Below, piece after piece: positions 1 to 8,958 of a stretch of DNA of 64,000 bases. Source of the stretch: Salvia splendens (lineage: Eukaryota; Streptophyta; Magnoliopsida; Lamiales; Lamiaceae); assembly GCF_004379255.2 (NCBI RefSeq), contig NC_056032.1:26509322-26573321 (forward strand), read 5' to 3'. The position numbers and the translations under genes are program-made. Within the stretch, counting starts at the first letter, position 1; every line of letters begins with the position of its first letter. The notes below the pieces were generated by a model. It did not search any database and was not told the DNA's origin. It saw nothing but the letters and a program-made list of their open reading frames with translations.

Positions 1-807
1 CCTCGGCAAATAAAATTCCTAATCGTTGCCGTGGACTACTTTACGAAGTGGGTGGAAGCTGAACCATTAGCTACGATAACGAGCTCGAAGGCATTGGATT
101 TCGTCTGGAAGAACATAGTGTGCCGATTTGGCATACCCCACATCCTCATCTCGGATAACGGGACTCAGTTCACCGACAAGACGTTCAAGAATTGGTGCCA
201 AGAGCTGAATATTCAACAGCGGTTCACTTCGGTCTCTCATCCACAAGCAAACGGACAAACGGAGGTAACAAATCGTATCCTGGTGAAAGGGTTAAAAGCT
301 CGGTTAGAACAAGCCAAAGGACAATGGGTAGAAAATCTCCCTCAAGTCCTATGGTCCTACCGAACTACACCCACAACCTCCAACGGTGAAACTCCGTACA
401 GTCTTGTGTACGGCACTGAAGCCGTGATTCCGGTGGAGATCGGCATACCCAGTCCCCGAACTCTAAATTTCTCAGCAGAAATGAATGACGACGGACTGAG
501 AGCCGAGCTAGATCTTGCCGAAGAAAGAAGAGAATTGGCATGCATAAAAGCAGCCAAGTACAAGGAGCAAGTAGCCCGGTATTACAACCAAAGGGTGAAG
601 AAGCTGCAATTTCAAGTGGGAGATCTCGTCTTGAGAAACAACGAAGTAAGCCGAGCAGAAAAGCTGGGCAAGCTCGAACCCACATGGGAAGGTCCGTATC
701 GGGTGTCAGAAGTCATCGGCAAAGGGTCTTACAAATTGGCTCACATGTCAGGAGAACAGGTACCCCGAACATGGCACATTTCCAACCTCAAGAAGTTCCA
801 TTTGTAA
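1..807 (+). CDS. pol: Integrase (C-terminal part of pol), Tat-type, 5' end cut by window
   Basis: The frame is open from base 1 to a stop at 805-807, so it is the end of a longer polyprotein. It shows a retroviral-type integrase core with all three acidic residues: the D of VAVDYFTKW near residue 12, the D of ISDNGTQF, and the E of GQTEVTNR. A C-terminal region with a GPYRV (GPF/Y-like) module and WHISNLKKF tail follows. This enzyme would insert retrotransposon cDNA into the nuclear genome. No chromodomain is visible after the GPF/Y region, which fits Tat rather than chromoviruses. The visible part is uninterrupted, so this copy may be young; the rest of gag-pol is not in the window. Confidence 0.92.
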   Translation, partial: PRQIKFLIVAVDYFTKWVEAEPLATITSSKALDFVWKNIVCRFGIPHILISDNGTQFTDKTFKNWCQELNIQQRFTSVSHPQANGQTEVTNRILVKGLKARLEQAKGQWVENLPQVLWSYRTTPTTSNGETPYSLVYGTEAVIPVEIGIPSPRTLNFSAEMNDDGLRAELDLAEERRELACIKAAKYKEQVARYYNQRVKKLQFQVGDLVLRNNEVSRAEKLGKLEPTWEGPYRVSEVIGKGSYKLAHMSGEQVPRTWHISNLKKFHL

Positions 808-995
808 GAGACAGTCCGGTCAGTCAGTCTTGAGTCCTGTTCGGTCAATGTGCTTTCTTTGGTTTGCTTGGTCTTTGTTTGTCTCTGTGCGTTTTGTCTG
901 TGTGTTTTGTCTGTCTCTGTGCGTGTCGTCTCTTACAAATGTTACTGAGGTATCTTGTTCTTCGAAGGCTGATCCCCTTCTTAGAACATATACAA

Positions 996-1342
996 GCCAA
1001 CGATTGTGAGTCAAAGCTTCTAAAGAGGATACAAGACCACAATTCAGCTTAAACAAGCAGTTCGTCTGAAACAAACTGCAATAAGCCAACGATTGTGAAG
1101 TCCAAGCTTCTAAAGAGGATACAAGACCACAATTCAGCTTAAGAATCAAGCACTTCGTCTGAAACGAACTGCAACAAAAGTCCGATTCACGCGATAAAAC
1201 TTGCCTGAATTAGGACAAGGGAAAGTCCGATCCACGCGATAAAACTCGCCGAATTAGGACAAGGGAAAGTCCGATCCCCAAATTAGGACAACGGAAAGTC
1301 CAATCCGAGCGATAAAACTCGCCAAATTAGGACACAAACCAA
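996..1342 (+). repeat. Tandem repeats in the Tat element 3' UTR
   Basis: Two arrays lie between the pol stop and the PPT. A unit containing CCAACGATTGTGA and GAGGATACAAGACC occurs twice (about 996-1071 and 1083-1170). A 43-45 bp unit starting AAGTCCGAT and containing GCGATAAAACT and AATTAGGACA occurs about four times from 1177 to 1342; the third copy is shortened to about 29 bp. Tat-lineage elements are known for tandem repeats in this position. Confidence 0.8.
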
Positions 1343-1458
1343 GTCCGGTCAAAGAAGAGTTTACTTCATAAGACCGAGGACAAACATCAACTTACCCCGT
1401 ACCTTTATCCAGAATGCCGAAGTGACTCGCTTCGCCGAAGTGATTCACTTCGTTTTTC

Positions 1459-1469
1459 GGGGGGGGTAG
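1459..1469 (+). other. Polypurine tract of the Tat element
   Basis: A run of eight G residues and a TAG directly precede the TGATGG start of the LTR. This is the expected position for the primer of plus-strand DNA synthesis. Confidence 0.75.
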
Positions 1470-2046
1470 TGATGGGGTACGGACTAAACAAGCCCATCAG
1501 CCCAAAGCCCAAGGAAGAGTATCAGTTCGGCATTACCAAAGAGTTCGGCCCCAGCCTACAGCTCGGTAAAAGCCGACCAGTCAAGCTCTACTCTCAGATC
1601 GGCTAAAGCTGCTCGGCAATAGTTCAGCAGTTCGGTCTCAGTATTCGACCGAACTGGAAGATAGTCAACTCATGCAGGATCACATGCAGGATAGTGGACC
1701 AAGTACAGAGATAGTGGACTCATGCCGGATCTCATGCAAGATAGTGGACCCATGCAGGATCTCCATGACCTCCACGACATCCACAACCATCATTAGTGGT
1801 GATGCAAGCCACGATCTTAGTTCAATGTATAAATAGAACTTAGATCAGATAGAAAAAGTTAAGTTCTAAAGAAGTTCTCTAGAGATCAAATATCAAATAG
1901 CAAGTCTGTATTGTAAGCTGTAGAAAACAGATCAAGCAATACAACTCTGCCCTCTTTTCTTCCCGTGGACGTAGATTTACCTCAGTAAATCGAACCACGT
2001 AAATCTCTGTGTCGTGATCTGTATTTTCCAGCATTCATCACCATCA
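1470..2046 (+). repeat. 3' LTR of the Tat element
   Basis: The LTR of 577 bp starts TGATGG and ends CCATCA, a perfect 6-bp inverted terminus. A TATA box (TATAAATAG) is at about 1827-1835 and presumably sets the transcript start in the R region. Upstream, U3 contains four loose copies of CATGCAGGAT/GATAGTGGAC between 1671 and 1765. 2047-2099 is unique flank with no gene. Confidence 0.8.
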
Positions 2047-2506
2047 AAAATTCGCCCAACCATCAAACATGGTCGTGTTGTGCGACATCGTTAGCTGGCT
2101 AAGAGCGTCCACTATAATGTGGACGCGGCCGACGCCGCGTTTGGGGCGAAAGCGGGGCGCCTTATAGTTAGGCATGCACAAGGGTCACGAACCGCCGGTT
2201 CCGGTTCATGAACCGGCGGTTCACGGTTCAAGAAACGCTTGAACCTTAACCGGCCCGCCTATCTCCCGGCGGTTCCGGTTCCGGTTCAAAAAACCGCCGG
2301 TTCACCAGGCGGTTCAAAACCGCCGGTTTTTTGACTGAACCGCCGGTTCCGGTTCATGAACCGGCGGTTCAACCGAAATTTAAAAAAATATATTTTTTAT
2401 TTATAAAAATTGATTTTTATATTTAAAATCAATTTTTACAAACAAATTAATACAATAAATTCGTAATAGCCCATATATATTTGATGGGCTTGCGAATTTA
2501 AGAAAC

Positions 2507-2944
2507 CATTCTTGGTTGTTTCTCTTTTATAGAGACATCCTTGAATGTTTTATGTTCCACTTTCGATGTGGGACAAACTCATTCTTGGTTGTTTCTCTTT
2601 TATAGAGACATCCTTGAATGTTTTATGTTCCACTTTCGATGTGGGACAAACTCATTCTTGGTTGTTTCACTTTTATAGAGACATCCTTGAATGTTTTATG
2701 TTCCACTTTCGATGTGGGACAAACTCATTCTTGGTTGTTTCTCTTTTATAGAAACATCCTTGAATGTTTTATATTCCACTTTCGATGTGGGACAAAATCA
2801 TTATTGGTTGTTTATTTTTTATAGAGACATCCTTGAATGTTTTATGTTCCACTTTCGATGTGGTACAAAATCATTCTTGGATGTTTCTCTTTTATAGAGA
2901 CTTCCTTGAATGTTTTATGTTTCTCTTTTGATGTAGGACAAAAT
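2507..2944 (-). repeat. 73-bp tandem array, left arm of the hAT foldback (6 units)
   Basis: Six head-to-tail units of 73 bp start at 2507, 2580, 2653, 2726, 2799 and 2872; the last is degenerate. Each contains, on the minus strand, GTCCCACATCG followed by TATAAAAG. Because 73 is not a multiple of three, the array produces several overlapping meaningless open frames. Confidence 0.95.
2526..2792 (-). promoter_or_regulatory. snRNA-type USE plus TATA units, left arm (point left)
   Basis: CGATGTGGGA, the complement of the plant snRNA upstream sequence element core TCCCACATCG, sits at 2564-2573, 2637-2646, 2710-2719 and 2783-2792. A TATA-like CTTTTATA lies about 32 bp further left in each unit. 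The copy at 2856 is mutated (GGTA). On the minus strand this is USE then TATA, reading outward to the left end of the element. The motif and spacing are seen; promoter activity is inferred. Confidence 0.55.
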
Positions 2945-3873
2945 ATGTTGAAATATTTTCTTTTATAACTACATGTTTAGAGCATTCATTCATCTTTTTC
3001 CAATGTGGGATACAAAACTTTCTTTTGTCTTCTATTTTTCTTGATTGATAAAAATAATGAATTATTGAGAAATATGATTTGTATATAGAAAATATTTATT
3101 TGTATAATAATTATGGTTAGGTTTATACAATTTGTATAAAAATTATTTTTTTAATGTGTATAATATTATTTATTAGTTAACATATACCTAAATTTATAAA
3201 CATAAGCAAATCATTAATGATAAATAACTAATGAATAATAGTTTATGTAATAATATTTGTTATTATTACATAAACTATTATGTCCAATATTAAGTATTGA
3301 TATTTTATAAATATATACATAAATAACTAATGAAATAGAATAATTTGCTTTGATCATAAATACATAAATTTATTATAGAATATTATTGGACATAATAGTT
3401 TATAAATACATAAATAATATTGGACATAAACTATTATGTCCAATATTATTATCAATACTTAAAAAAATATCAATACTTAATAGGACATAATAGTTTATGT
3501 AATAATAACAAATATTATTACATAAACTATTATTCATTAGTTATTTATCATTAATGATTTGCTTATGTTTATAAATTTATGTATATGTTAACTAATAAAT
3601 AATATTATACACATTGAAAGAATAATTCTTATACAAATTGTATAAACCTAACAATAATTATTATACAAATAAATATTTTCTATATACAAATCATATTTCT
3701 CAATAATTCTTTATTTTTATCAATCAAAAATATATTTGAATAATAATTTTGTTTATATATATCATACAAAACATGAAGAAAAGTAGAAGACAAAAGAAAG
3801 TTTTGTATCTCACATTGGAAAAAGATGAATGAATGCTCTAAACATGTAGTTATAAAAGAAAGTACTTCAACAT

Positions 3874-4165
3874 ATTTTGTCTCACATTGAAAGTGGAACA
3901 TAAAACATTCAAGGATGTCTCTATAAAATAGAAACAATCAAGAATGAGTTTGTCCCACATCGAAAGTGGAAAATAAAACATTCAAGGATGTCTCTATAAA
4001 AGAGAAACAACCAAGAATGAGTTTGTCCCATATCGAAGGTGGAACATAAAACATTCAAGGATGTCTTTATAAAAGAGAAACAACCAAGAATGATTTTGTC
4101 CCACATCGAAAGTGGAACATAAAACATTCAAGGATGTTTCTATAAAAGAGAAATAACCAAGAATG
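3874..4165 (+). repeat. 73-bp tandem array, right arm of the hAT foldback (4 units)
   Basis: Four units of 73 bp are the inverted counterpart of the left array. They span 3874-4165; the first is diverged. The copy number differs from the left arm (4 against 6), so the arms have changed independently by unit gain or loss. Confidence 0.92.
3952..4151 (+). promoter_or_regulatory. snRNA-type USE plus TATA units, right arm (point right)
   Basis: GTCCCACATCG occurs at 3952-3962 and 4098-4108, with a one-base variant (GTCCCATATCG) at 4025-4035. TATAAAAG starts 32 bases after the first USE, at 3995-4002, and similarly in the next units. Plant Pol II snRNA promoters place USE and TATA about 33-34 bp apart; Pol III types use about 23-24 bp. 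The units point outward to the right. Confidence 0.55.
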
Positions 4166-4729
4166 GTTTCATAAATTCGTAAGCCCATCAAATATATATG
4201 GGCTATTACGAATTTCTTGTATTCATTTGTTTGTAAAAATTGAATTTAAATATAAAAATCAATTTTTATAAATAATTTTTTTTTAAAATTCGGTTGAACC
4301 GGCGGTTCAAACCGCCGAACCGCCAGTTTTGAACCGCCGGTTCACGGTTCACAATTCGCCGACCCTGAACCGGCCCGTGTTAACCGGCAACCCTCCGGAC
4401 GGTTCAAACCGCCGGTTCCGGTTCCGGTTCATGAACCGGCGGGCCCGAACCGGCGGTTAACCGCCGGGCCGGTTCGGTTTGTGCATGTCTACTTATAGTG
4501 GCGGAGTTGTCCGCCCCGGAGGCGGACGCGGCGGGGGGGGAGGGAGGCGGCGGACGCGGGATAGCCGCGTGCAGGGCGAGGACGCGGCTGAGGGTGGCAG
4601 AGAGAGAAGGAGTGGGGCTATAGCCGCGGCTGTCTATTGCAATAGCCGCGGCTGACGCGACGGCGCGGCGGTTCGAGAAGGGGGGCGGCGGTGGGAGGGG
4701 GCTGTCCGCCCCTATAGTGGACACCCTAA

Positions 4730-5283
4730 AGGAGACAGTTAAAAAATAGAGGATTCGATTTTATTTGAATAAAGTAATTGGTAAAATTACTAAGATATCT
4801 AGTGCGCGAATGGAAACTCATAAATATGAATAATTAAATTTAAAAAAAAAAGGCAAAATGGGGAGCAAGCAATCACATGCGCGTTAGTGGTATGGGCCCA
4901 CATGCATTGTCAGCCCACATGTGATGCTGTGCTTCTTGCGACCCTTTCCCTTCCACTCCATCAAAGGCAGCAAAAAGACAGACCCCACTCTCTCTACAAC
5001 TATTCTATGTTAAATATCTCGTTTTTTATTTTTCGTTCGTCCACCGATAAATACTTCTTCGGTTACATTATAAATGATGAATATTTTTTGGACACTTAAT
5101 TTAAAATTTTTATATATATTAAGTTAAAATAGAGAAAGTACAGGGGAAAAAATAAAATAAAATAAAAAGTTAAGAAATTTCATTTTTAACTAAAAAAAAG
5201 AAATTGATCACTCATGGTAGGACAATTCAAAATGAAAAATTAATCACTTGTAATGGGACGAAAGGAGTCTCTTATTTTACTTT
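4730..5283. other. Intergenic, no gene recognised
   Basis: AT-rich unique sequence between the Harbinger MITE and the first Stowaway element. The short open frame near 4887 has no recognisable similarity or domain. Confidence 0.6.
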
Positions 5284-5285
5284 TA

Positions 5286-5536
5286 CTCCCTCCGTCCCAC
5301 AATAATTGACACTCTTATTGTGGGCACGAGTTTTAAGAAATGTAAAGAAAAGTTAGTTTGAAAAGTTAGTAGAATGTTGAGTCTATTTTTTATATTTGTT
5401 TTATAATAAAATGTGAGTGAAGTCAGTTAGTGGAATGTGTGACCTATTTACCATTTATGATAATAATGAAGTGTGACAATTATTGTGGGGCGGACCAAAA
5501 TGGAAAAGAGTGAAAATTATTGTGGGACGGATGAAA
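5286..5536. mobile_element. Stowaway (Tc1/mariner) MITE
   Basis: The element starts CTCCCTCCGTCCCAC and has a decayed matching right end (ATTGTGGGACGGATG). TA flanks both ends (5284-5285, 5537-5538). Length 251 bp, non-coding, strongly self-complementary. Confidence 0.85.
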
Positions 5537-5606
5537 TATTATTTTTGGAAATTTGACGCAAAGTTCCACTAACTTATTATACTAATATATTATTATAAAA
5601 CTATTA

Positions 5607-5808
5607 CTCCCTCCGTTCTATAATAGATGTCACACATTCCTTTTTAATTTGTCTCATAAAAGATGTCACATTTCCATTTTTAAGAAAAAGTTCTCTCTCA
5701 CATTAATATAAAAATTATATTTCCTCTCTTAATTTAAAACATAAAACAAAATCTCCTAAAATTTCATATCCTCCTATAAATATGATATCTTTTATGGGAG
5801 GAAGAAAG
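5607..5808. mobile_element. Stowaway MITE
   Basis: The left end is CTCCCTCCGTTCTATAATAG; the right end, ATCTTTTATGGGAGGAAG, is diverged. TA flanks it at 5605-5606 and 5809-5810. The right TA is shared with the next Stowaway, so the two are directly abutted. Confidence 0.78.
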
Positions 5809-5810
5809 TA

Positions 5811-5991
5811 CTCCCTCCGTCCCGCACTACTCGCACCTTTCCTTTTGGGCACGGAGATTAAGGAATGAGTGATAGACAAAGTCAACAATTACGACTGTAG
5901 GTATAAATTGTTACTAAAAATAGAAAGAGTGCAAATAACTTGGGACGCCCAGAAAGGAAATAAGTGCAAGTAGTGTGGAACGGAGGGAGCA
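5811..5991. mobile_element. Stowaway MITE
   Basis: Ends CTCCCTCCGTCCCGCACTAC and GTAGTGTGGAACGGAGGGAG are complementary, flanked by TA. Its family member at 36267-36442 is easily aligned by eye (the CGCCCAGAGAGGAAATAAG region). Confidence 0.85.
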
Positions 5992-5993
5992 TA

Positions 5994-6588
5994 TAAAAGG
6001 AAGAGACATATTCCACTGACTATATCTATCAATTTTGTTTTATAGAGTTAAAACAATTTTTTGAACCCGAGCCATCGGTCAACTATAGAACACTTATTTG
6101 TTGATGGAGGGAGTTTTTATATTTATAATATAAGCTGCAGCTAAATGACAAATTCATACGATTATTTTATTGAATTATTAAATCATTTTGTCAGTCTCTA
6201 ATCAAACTGTGAAAGAGACATCAATCAGACACATTAATCAATGTACTCTCTCTTATCACATGATATAAAAACACACCCAAATATTCAAATACTTTTTTGA
6301 CTAAAATACCACCGTTGGCCATATAGTAGTAATGGTATATTTCTAATACCTTCTCTAACTATTTACGCCAAACTTAAATCTATTTTTCCAATTCTGTTAT
6401 ATTAAATAGTAATTTTACTCTAATTATTTACATCAAATTCAAAACTCAAAAGAATATTTCATATTCACCTACTTTTTTTACTTTTTCAATTTTAACTACA
6501 TATTTATTTAAATTACACATTCACCCAACATTTGTCAATAATTTTTCAAATATAATTAAATAATTTTATACAATTATTTATAATAATA

Positions 6589-6590
<2 letters not shown>
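5994..6590. other. AT-rich intergenic with a Stowaway end relic
   Basis: No gene is seen. GATGGAGGGAGT at about 6101-6112 looks like the right terminus of another decayed Stowaway copy whose left end I cannot place. Confidence 0.5.

Positions 6591-6591
<1 letters not shown>

Positions 6592-6633
<42 letters not shown>
6592..6633. repeat. (TA)n microsatellite
   Basis: About 21 uninterrupted TA units. Confidence 0.95.
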
Positions 6634-6640
<7 letters not shown>

Positions 6641-6820
6641 TTATGCATTCAATAAAATATACACTAACTTTAAATTATAATACTTCAAACGTACTATAAT
6701 AACATTCAAACATAAACTAAAATACATTCAAAGACATTATGATTATGAATAAATTAAAATACATTCAAAGACATCATGATTATATAAAACATAGGACAAC
6801 ACATAAAAAGTAGCTAAAAT

Positions 6821-7630
6821 TCAAGATTGCGTATTTGAGAAATTTTCCCACAAATGATCAACTAATGCATTTCGAAGTTCTAGATGTGCATTTTTATTTC
6901 TTATTGCGGCATACCGAGTCAAGTACTCTTGAAATCGAACATCTTCATTTGTCGTCATCTCAACTTCTGGTTGTGGTGCGTGTCTAGCAACTTCGATTGG
7001 AGAACTCAGGTCACGCTCATCTTCAACTATCATGTTATGCAAAATTATACATGTAATCATTATGTCACGCAACACTTCTTTATCCCAATACCGCACTAGT
7101 CCTGCTACAATTGAGAAACGTGATTGGAGAACACCAAATGCATGTTCTACATCTTTTCTACATGCCTCTTGCCTCATAGCAAAATATTTTATCTTTGGGG
7201 TACGAGGCTCATGAATTGTTTACACAATAGTAGACCATTTTGGGTATATTCCATCAGCTAGGTAATAACCCATATTGTATTCTTTGCCTTGAATAACATA
7301 ATAAGCAGGAGGAGCAATACCTTGAGTGAGATTATAGAAAAGATGAGAGGAATCTAACACATTGATGTCGTTGTTGCTGCCGGGCAATCCAAAATAAGCA
7401 TGCCATATCCAAAGATCATAATCTACCACAGCTTCAAGGATAATTGTAGGACTTCCACTACGACCTGAATATGAACCGCTCCACCCTGTAGGACAATTTT
7501 TCCATTTCCAATGCATACAATCTAAACTACCAAGCATCCCTGGAAATCTACGTTGCTCACCAATACATAAAAGTCAAGCAATATCATTAGTTGTCGGGCT
7601 TCTCAAATATTGCGTTGAAAAAACTTCTAT
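6821..7630 (-). pseudogene. PIF/Harbinger transposase, broken and 5'-truncated
   Basis: On the minus strand, 7537 to 7220 encodes LGSLDCMHWKWKNCP, DYDLWIWHAYFGLPGS, NNDINVLDSS and MGYYLADGIYPKW. After an in-frame TAA (7220-7222) the same frame continues with RKDVEHAFGVLQSRF and CIILHNMIVEDE. These are the conserved blocks of the Harbinger DDE nuclease (DDE_Tnp_4/plant transposon protein), including the D of SLDCMHW, the D of NNDINVL and the E of DVEHAF. A second in-frame TGA lies just upstream, in the stretch corresponding to the residues before IGEQRRFPGM. Upstream coding sequence stops where the SINE-like sequence begins at about 7640. The N-terminal DNA-binding part is missing, so this copy cannot encode an active enzyme. 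Confidence 0.9.
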
Positions 7631-7639
7631 TATTGCACG

Positions 7640-7985
7640 ACAAAAACGTTTTAGACTTTTGATCCATTCGGCAAGCTAACCAGCCCTTTCCCAGCCCCTC
7701 GTGGTTCGTAGACAGGCCGCCAACCAGCCGGGCACCTCCGGCGGGTCTACGCCCGTGAACAGCCGCCATCAGAGACGGCGCCACCCGAGACGGGTCTACG
7801 CCCGTGAACAGCCGCCACCCGAGACGGGTTCCAGGCCCATCAGCTTGCCAAGCCCCAAGGCAACCAGGCTTGTATAGGCCCACAGGGGAAATTAATCCCA
7901 AGTTGCGTCATCCAGGATTCGAACTCAAGACCTCCTGGATGGTGCGGTATCCTTGCGACCCTCCTCGACCACTTGAGTTAGGGAG
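7640..7985 (-). mobile_element. tRNA-derived SINE (putative)
   Basis: On the minus strand a Pol III A-box-like CTAACTCAAGTGGT (complement at about 7968-7981) is followed by a B-box-like AGTTCGAATCC (complement 7915-7925), then a GC-rich body. The arrangement and the phrase GGTCTTGAGTTCGAATCC resemble plant tRNA-derived SINEs of the Au type. The body contains two near-identical CGGGTCTACGCCCGTGAACA segments (about 7742 and 7793). I could not confirm flanking duplications, so the ends are approximate. Confidence 0.5.
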
Positions 7986-8390
7986 CTTGGATCTTCACAT
8001 ATGCTTAATTGGAGGTGGTTTAATTAGACGAGTAATTAATTAGCCTAATTCTCAAATAAATACTCCACATATGTTTAATTGGACGTGGTTTAGCCCATGC
8101 CATTAAATATATTGTAAACCTAATTTTCTCTCTCTCTCTCCCCCAGCGCCGCTATCGTCTTCTTCCCCTTTTCTGGTTTCTCGTTTCTCTTCTCCGCATC
8201 TCTGCTTTTCCTTCACATCTTCTTCAACTATCCACAATTGTTGCTTCCACTCGAAAATACAAAGGATGAGGGAGCTAAGTGCAATTTCCAGGAACTTCAA
8301 AAAGTGAAATGCAGTAGCTACAATGCTACTGCATCTTTGGAGTGATATTGTTCAAAACGCAAAAAATTAACGATTTGAAATGCGTTTTGG

Positions 8391-8891
8391 CAGGGCCGTC
8401 CCGACAAAATCAGAGGCCCTATGTAAAAATCTAAAATGAGGCCTTCCACTATAGAAAAAAGACAATGCATTTTAAAGCTATATGATAATTAAAGAAATAT
8501 ACCATTTCGAACCTCGATTGCATAGTCTTTACTTGAACAACATCATTCTTTTGGTGTTCTTTGAAATGAAATCTTCGACGATGTTCTCATATGCAATCTT
8601 CTCCAGCATCTCACTCTCGAATGCGATTATGGCCAAATCATTCTGTCTATCTTGTGTCATTGTAGAACGCAAATATGACTTCAATAGCTTCAATTTAGAA
8701 AAGCTCTCGAGTGCGATCAGAATTGGAGTCACAGTGCTAGAAAAAAGCCTGGGAATTGCTATACAAGAGAAATAACTTTGTTTGACTGAAAAAATAGGAA
8801 TACATGTATATGGGCTGAAATATTTCAGAGGCCCCTGAAAATTGGGGGCCTGTGCGGTCGCACAGGCCGCACGGGCCAAGGGATGGGCCTG
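8391..8891 (-). mobile_element. hAT element remnant with transposase C-terminal coding
   Basis: Ends CAGGGCCGTCCC and GGGATGGGCCTG are inverted repeats, and the 8-bp duplication CGTTTTGG flanks them exactly (8383-8390, 8892-8899). Length is only 501 bp. On the minus strand it encodes a relic containing FSKLKLLKSYLRSTMTQDRQ and EKIAYENIVEDF. This matches the C-terminal dimerisation region of ZMYM1-like hAT transposases. The element is an internally deleted, non-autonomous derivative of such a transposon. Confidence 0.88.
8529..8760 (-). pseudogene. hAT (ZMYM1-like) transposase C-terminal fragment
   Basis: Reading right to left, IPRLFSSTVTPILIALESFSKLKL followed by RSTMTQDRQNDLAIIAFESE is a recognisable hAT dimerisation block (family pattern: ASAERSFSKLKLIK, then YLRSTMSQERL). 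The usual alanine-serine-alanine-glutamate stretch just before FSKLK is degraded. No catalytic region is present. The fragment uses the minus strand of the small hAT element that holds it. Confidence 0.8.
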
Positions 8892-8899
8892 CGTTTTGG

Positions 8900-8955
8900 A
8901 GTATGATTCTAAGTGTTTTTCACTGGAAATTTGCATTTTGCGGTTGGAGATGCCC
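8900..8955. mobile_element. Right end of a Harbinger-like MITE
   Basis: GCGGTTGGAGATGCCC followed by TAA (8956-8958) is a typical right terminus of Harbinger MITEs. Sequence left of the hAT insertion (about 8275-8382) shows matching but imperfect complementary pieces (GCAATTTCCAGG, CAAAACGCA). The hAT element probably landed inside this MITE. I could not define its left end. Confidence 0.45.
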
Positions 8956-8958
8956 TAA

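Larger units (their letters stand above)
1..2046 (+). mobile_element. 3' end of a Tat-lineage Ty3/gypsy retrotransposon
   Basis: The window opens inside the integrase of a plus-strand Ty3 element. It continues through a repeat-bearing 3' UTR and a polypurine tract to a complete 3' LTR. The integrase sequence, with VDYFTKWVEAEP and SDNGTQF motifs, is of the Tat/Ogre/Retand kind. The 5' part lies outside the window, so the target-site duplication cannot be tested. Confidence 0.9.
2169..4491. mobile_element. hAT-type foldback element (2.3 kb, non-autonomous)
   Basis: The ends TAGGCATGCACAA and TTGTGCATGTCTA are inverted repeats with one mismatch. An exact 8-bp duplication CTTATAGT flanks them (2161-2168 and 4492-4499), diagnostic of hAT transposition. 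Almost the whole element is one long inverted repeat: arms about 2169-3308 and 3463-4491 around a spacer of roughly 150 bp. The subterminal regions are dense in GAACCGGCGGTT motifs, a plausible transposase-binding array. There is no transposase ORF. Transcription across it would give a hairpin with stems of about 1 kb. Confidence 0.92.
2103..4726. mobile_element. PIF/Harbinger-type MITE, split by a hAT insertion
   Basis: The left end GAGCGTCCACTATA and the right end (reverse complement GGGTGTCCACTATA) form terminal inverted repeats. They are flanked by the 3-bp duplication TAA (2100-2102, 4727-4729), the Harbinger signature. Without the nested hAT element the MITE is only about 290 bp and GC-rich. 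It has no coding capacity; the open frame over its GC-rich right half is not a gene. Confidence 0.85.

Noticed and set aside
2545..2897. Overlapping 68-residue frames with near-identical products
   Set aside because: They arise from the 73-bp tandem repeat read in shifting frames; no start context, codon bias or domain. The same applies to 3921-4191 on the other strand.
2507..4165. Regularly spaced repeats resembling a CRISPR array
   Set aside because: The units are contiguous with no variable spacers, and the context is a plant hAT element.
4404..4724. 106-residue Pro/Ala-rich frame on the minus strand
   Set aside because: It covers GC-rich MITE sequence across two transposon termini; low complexity and no homology visible.
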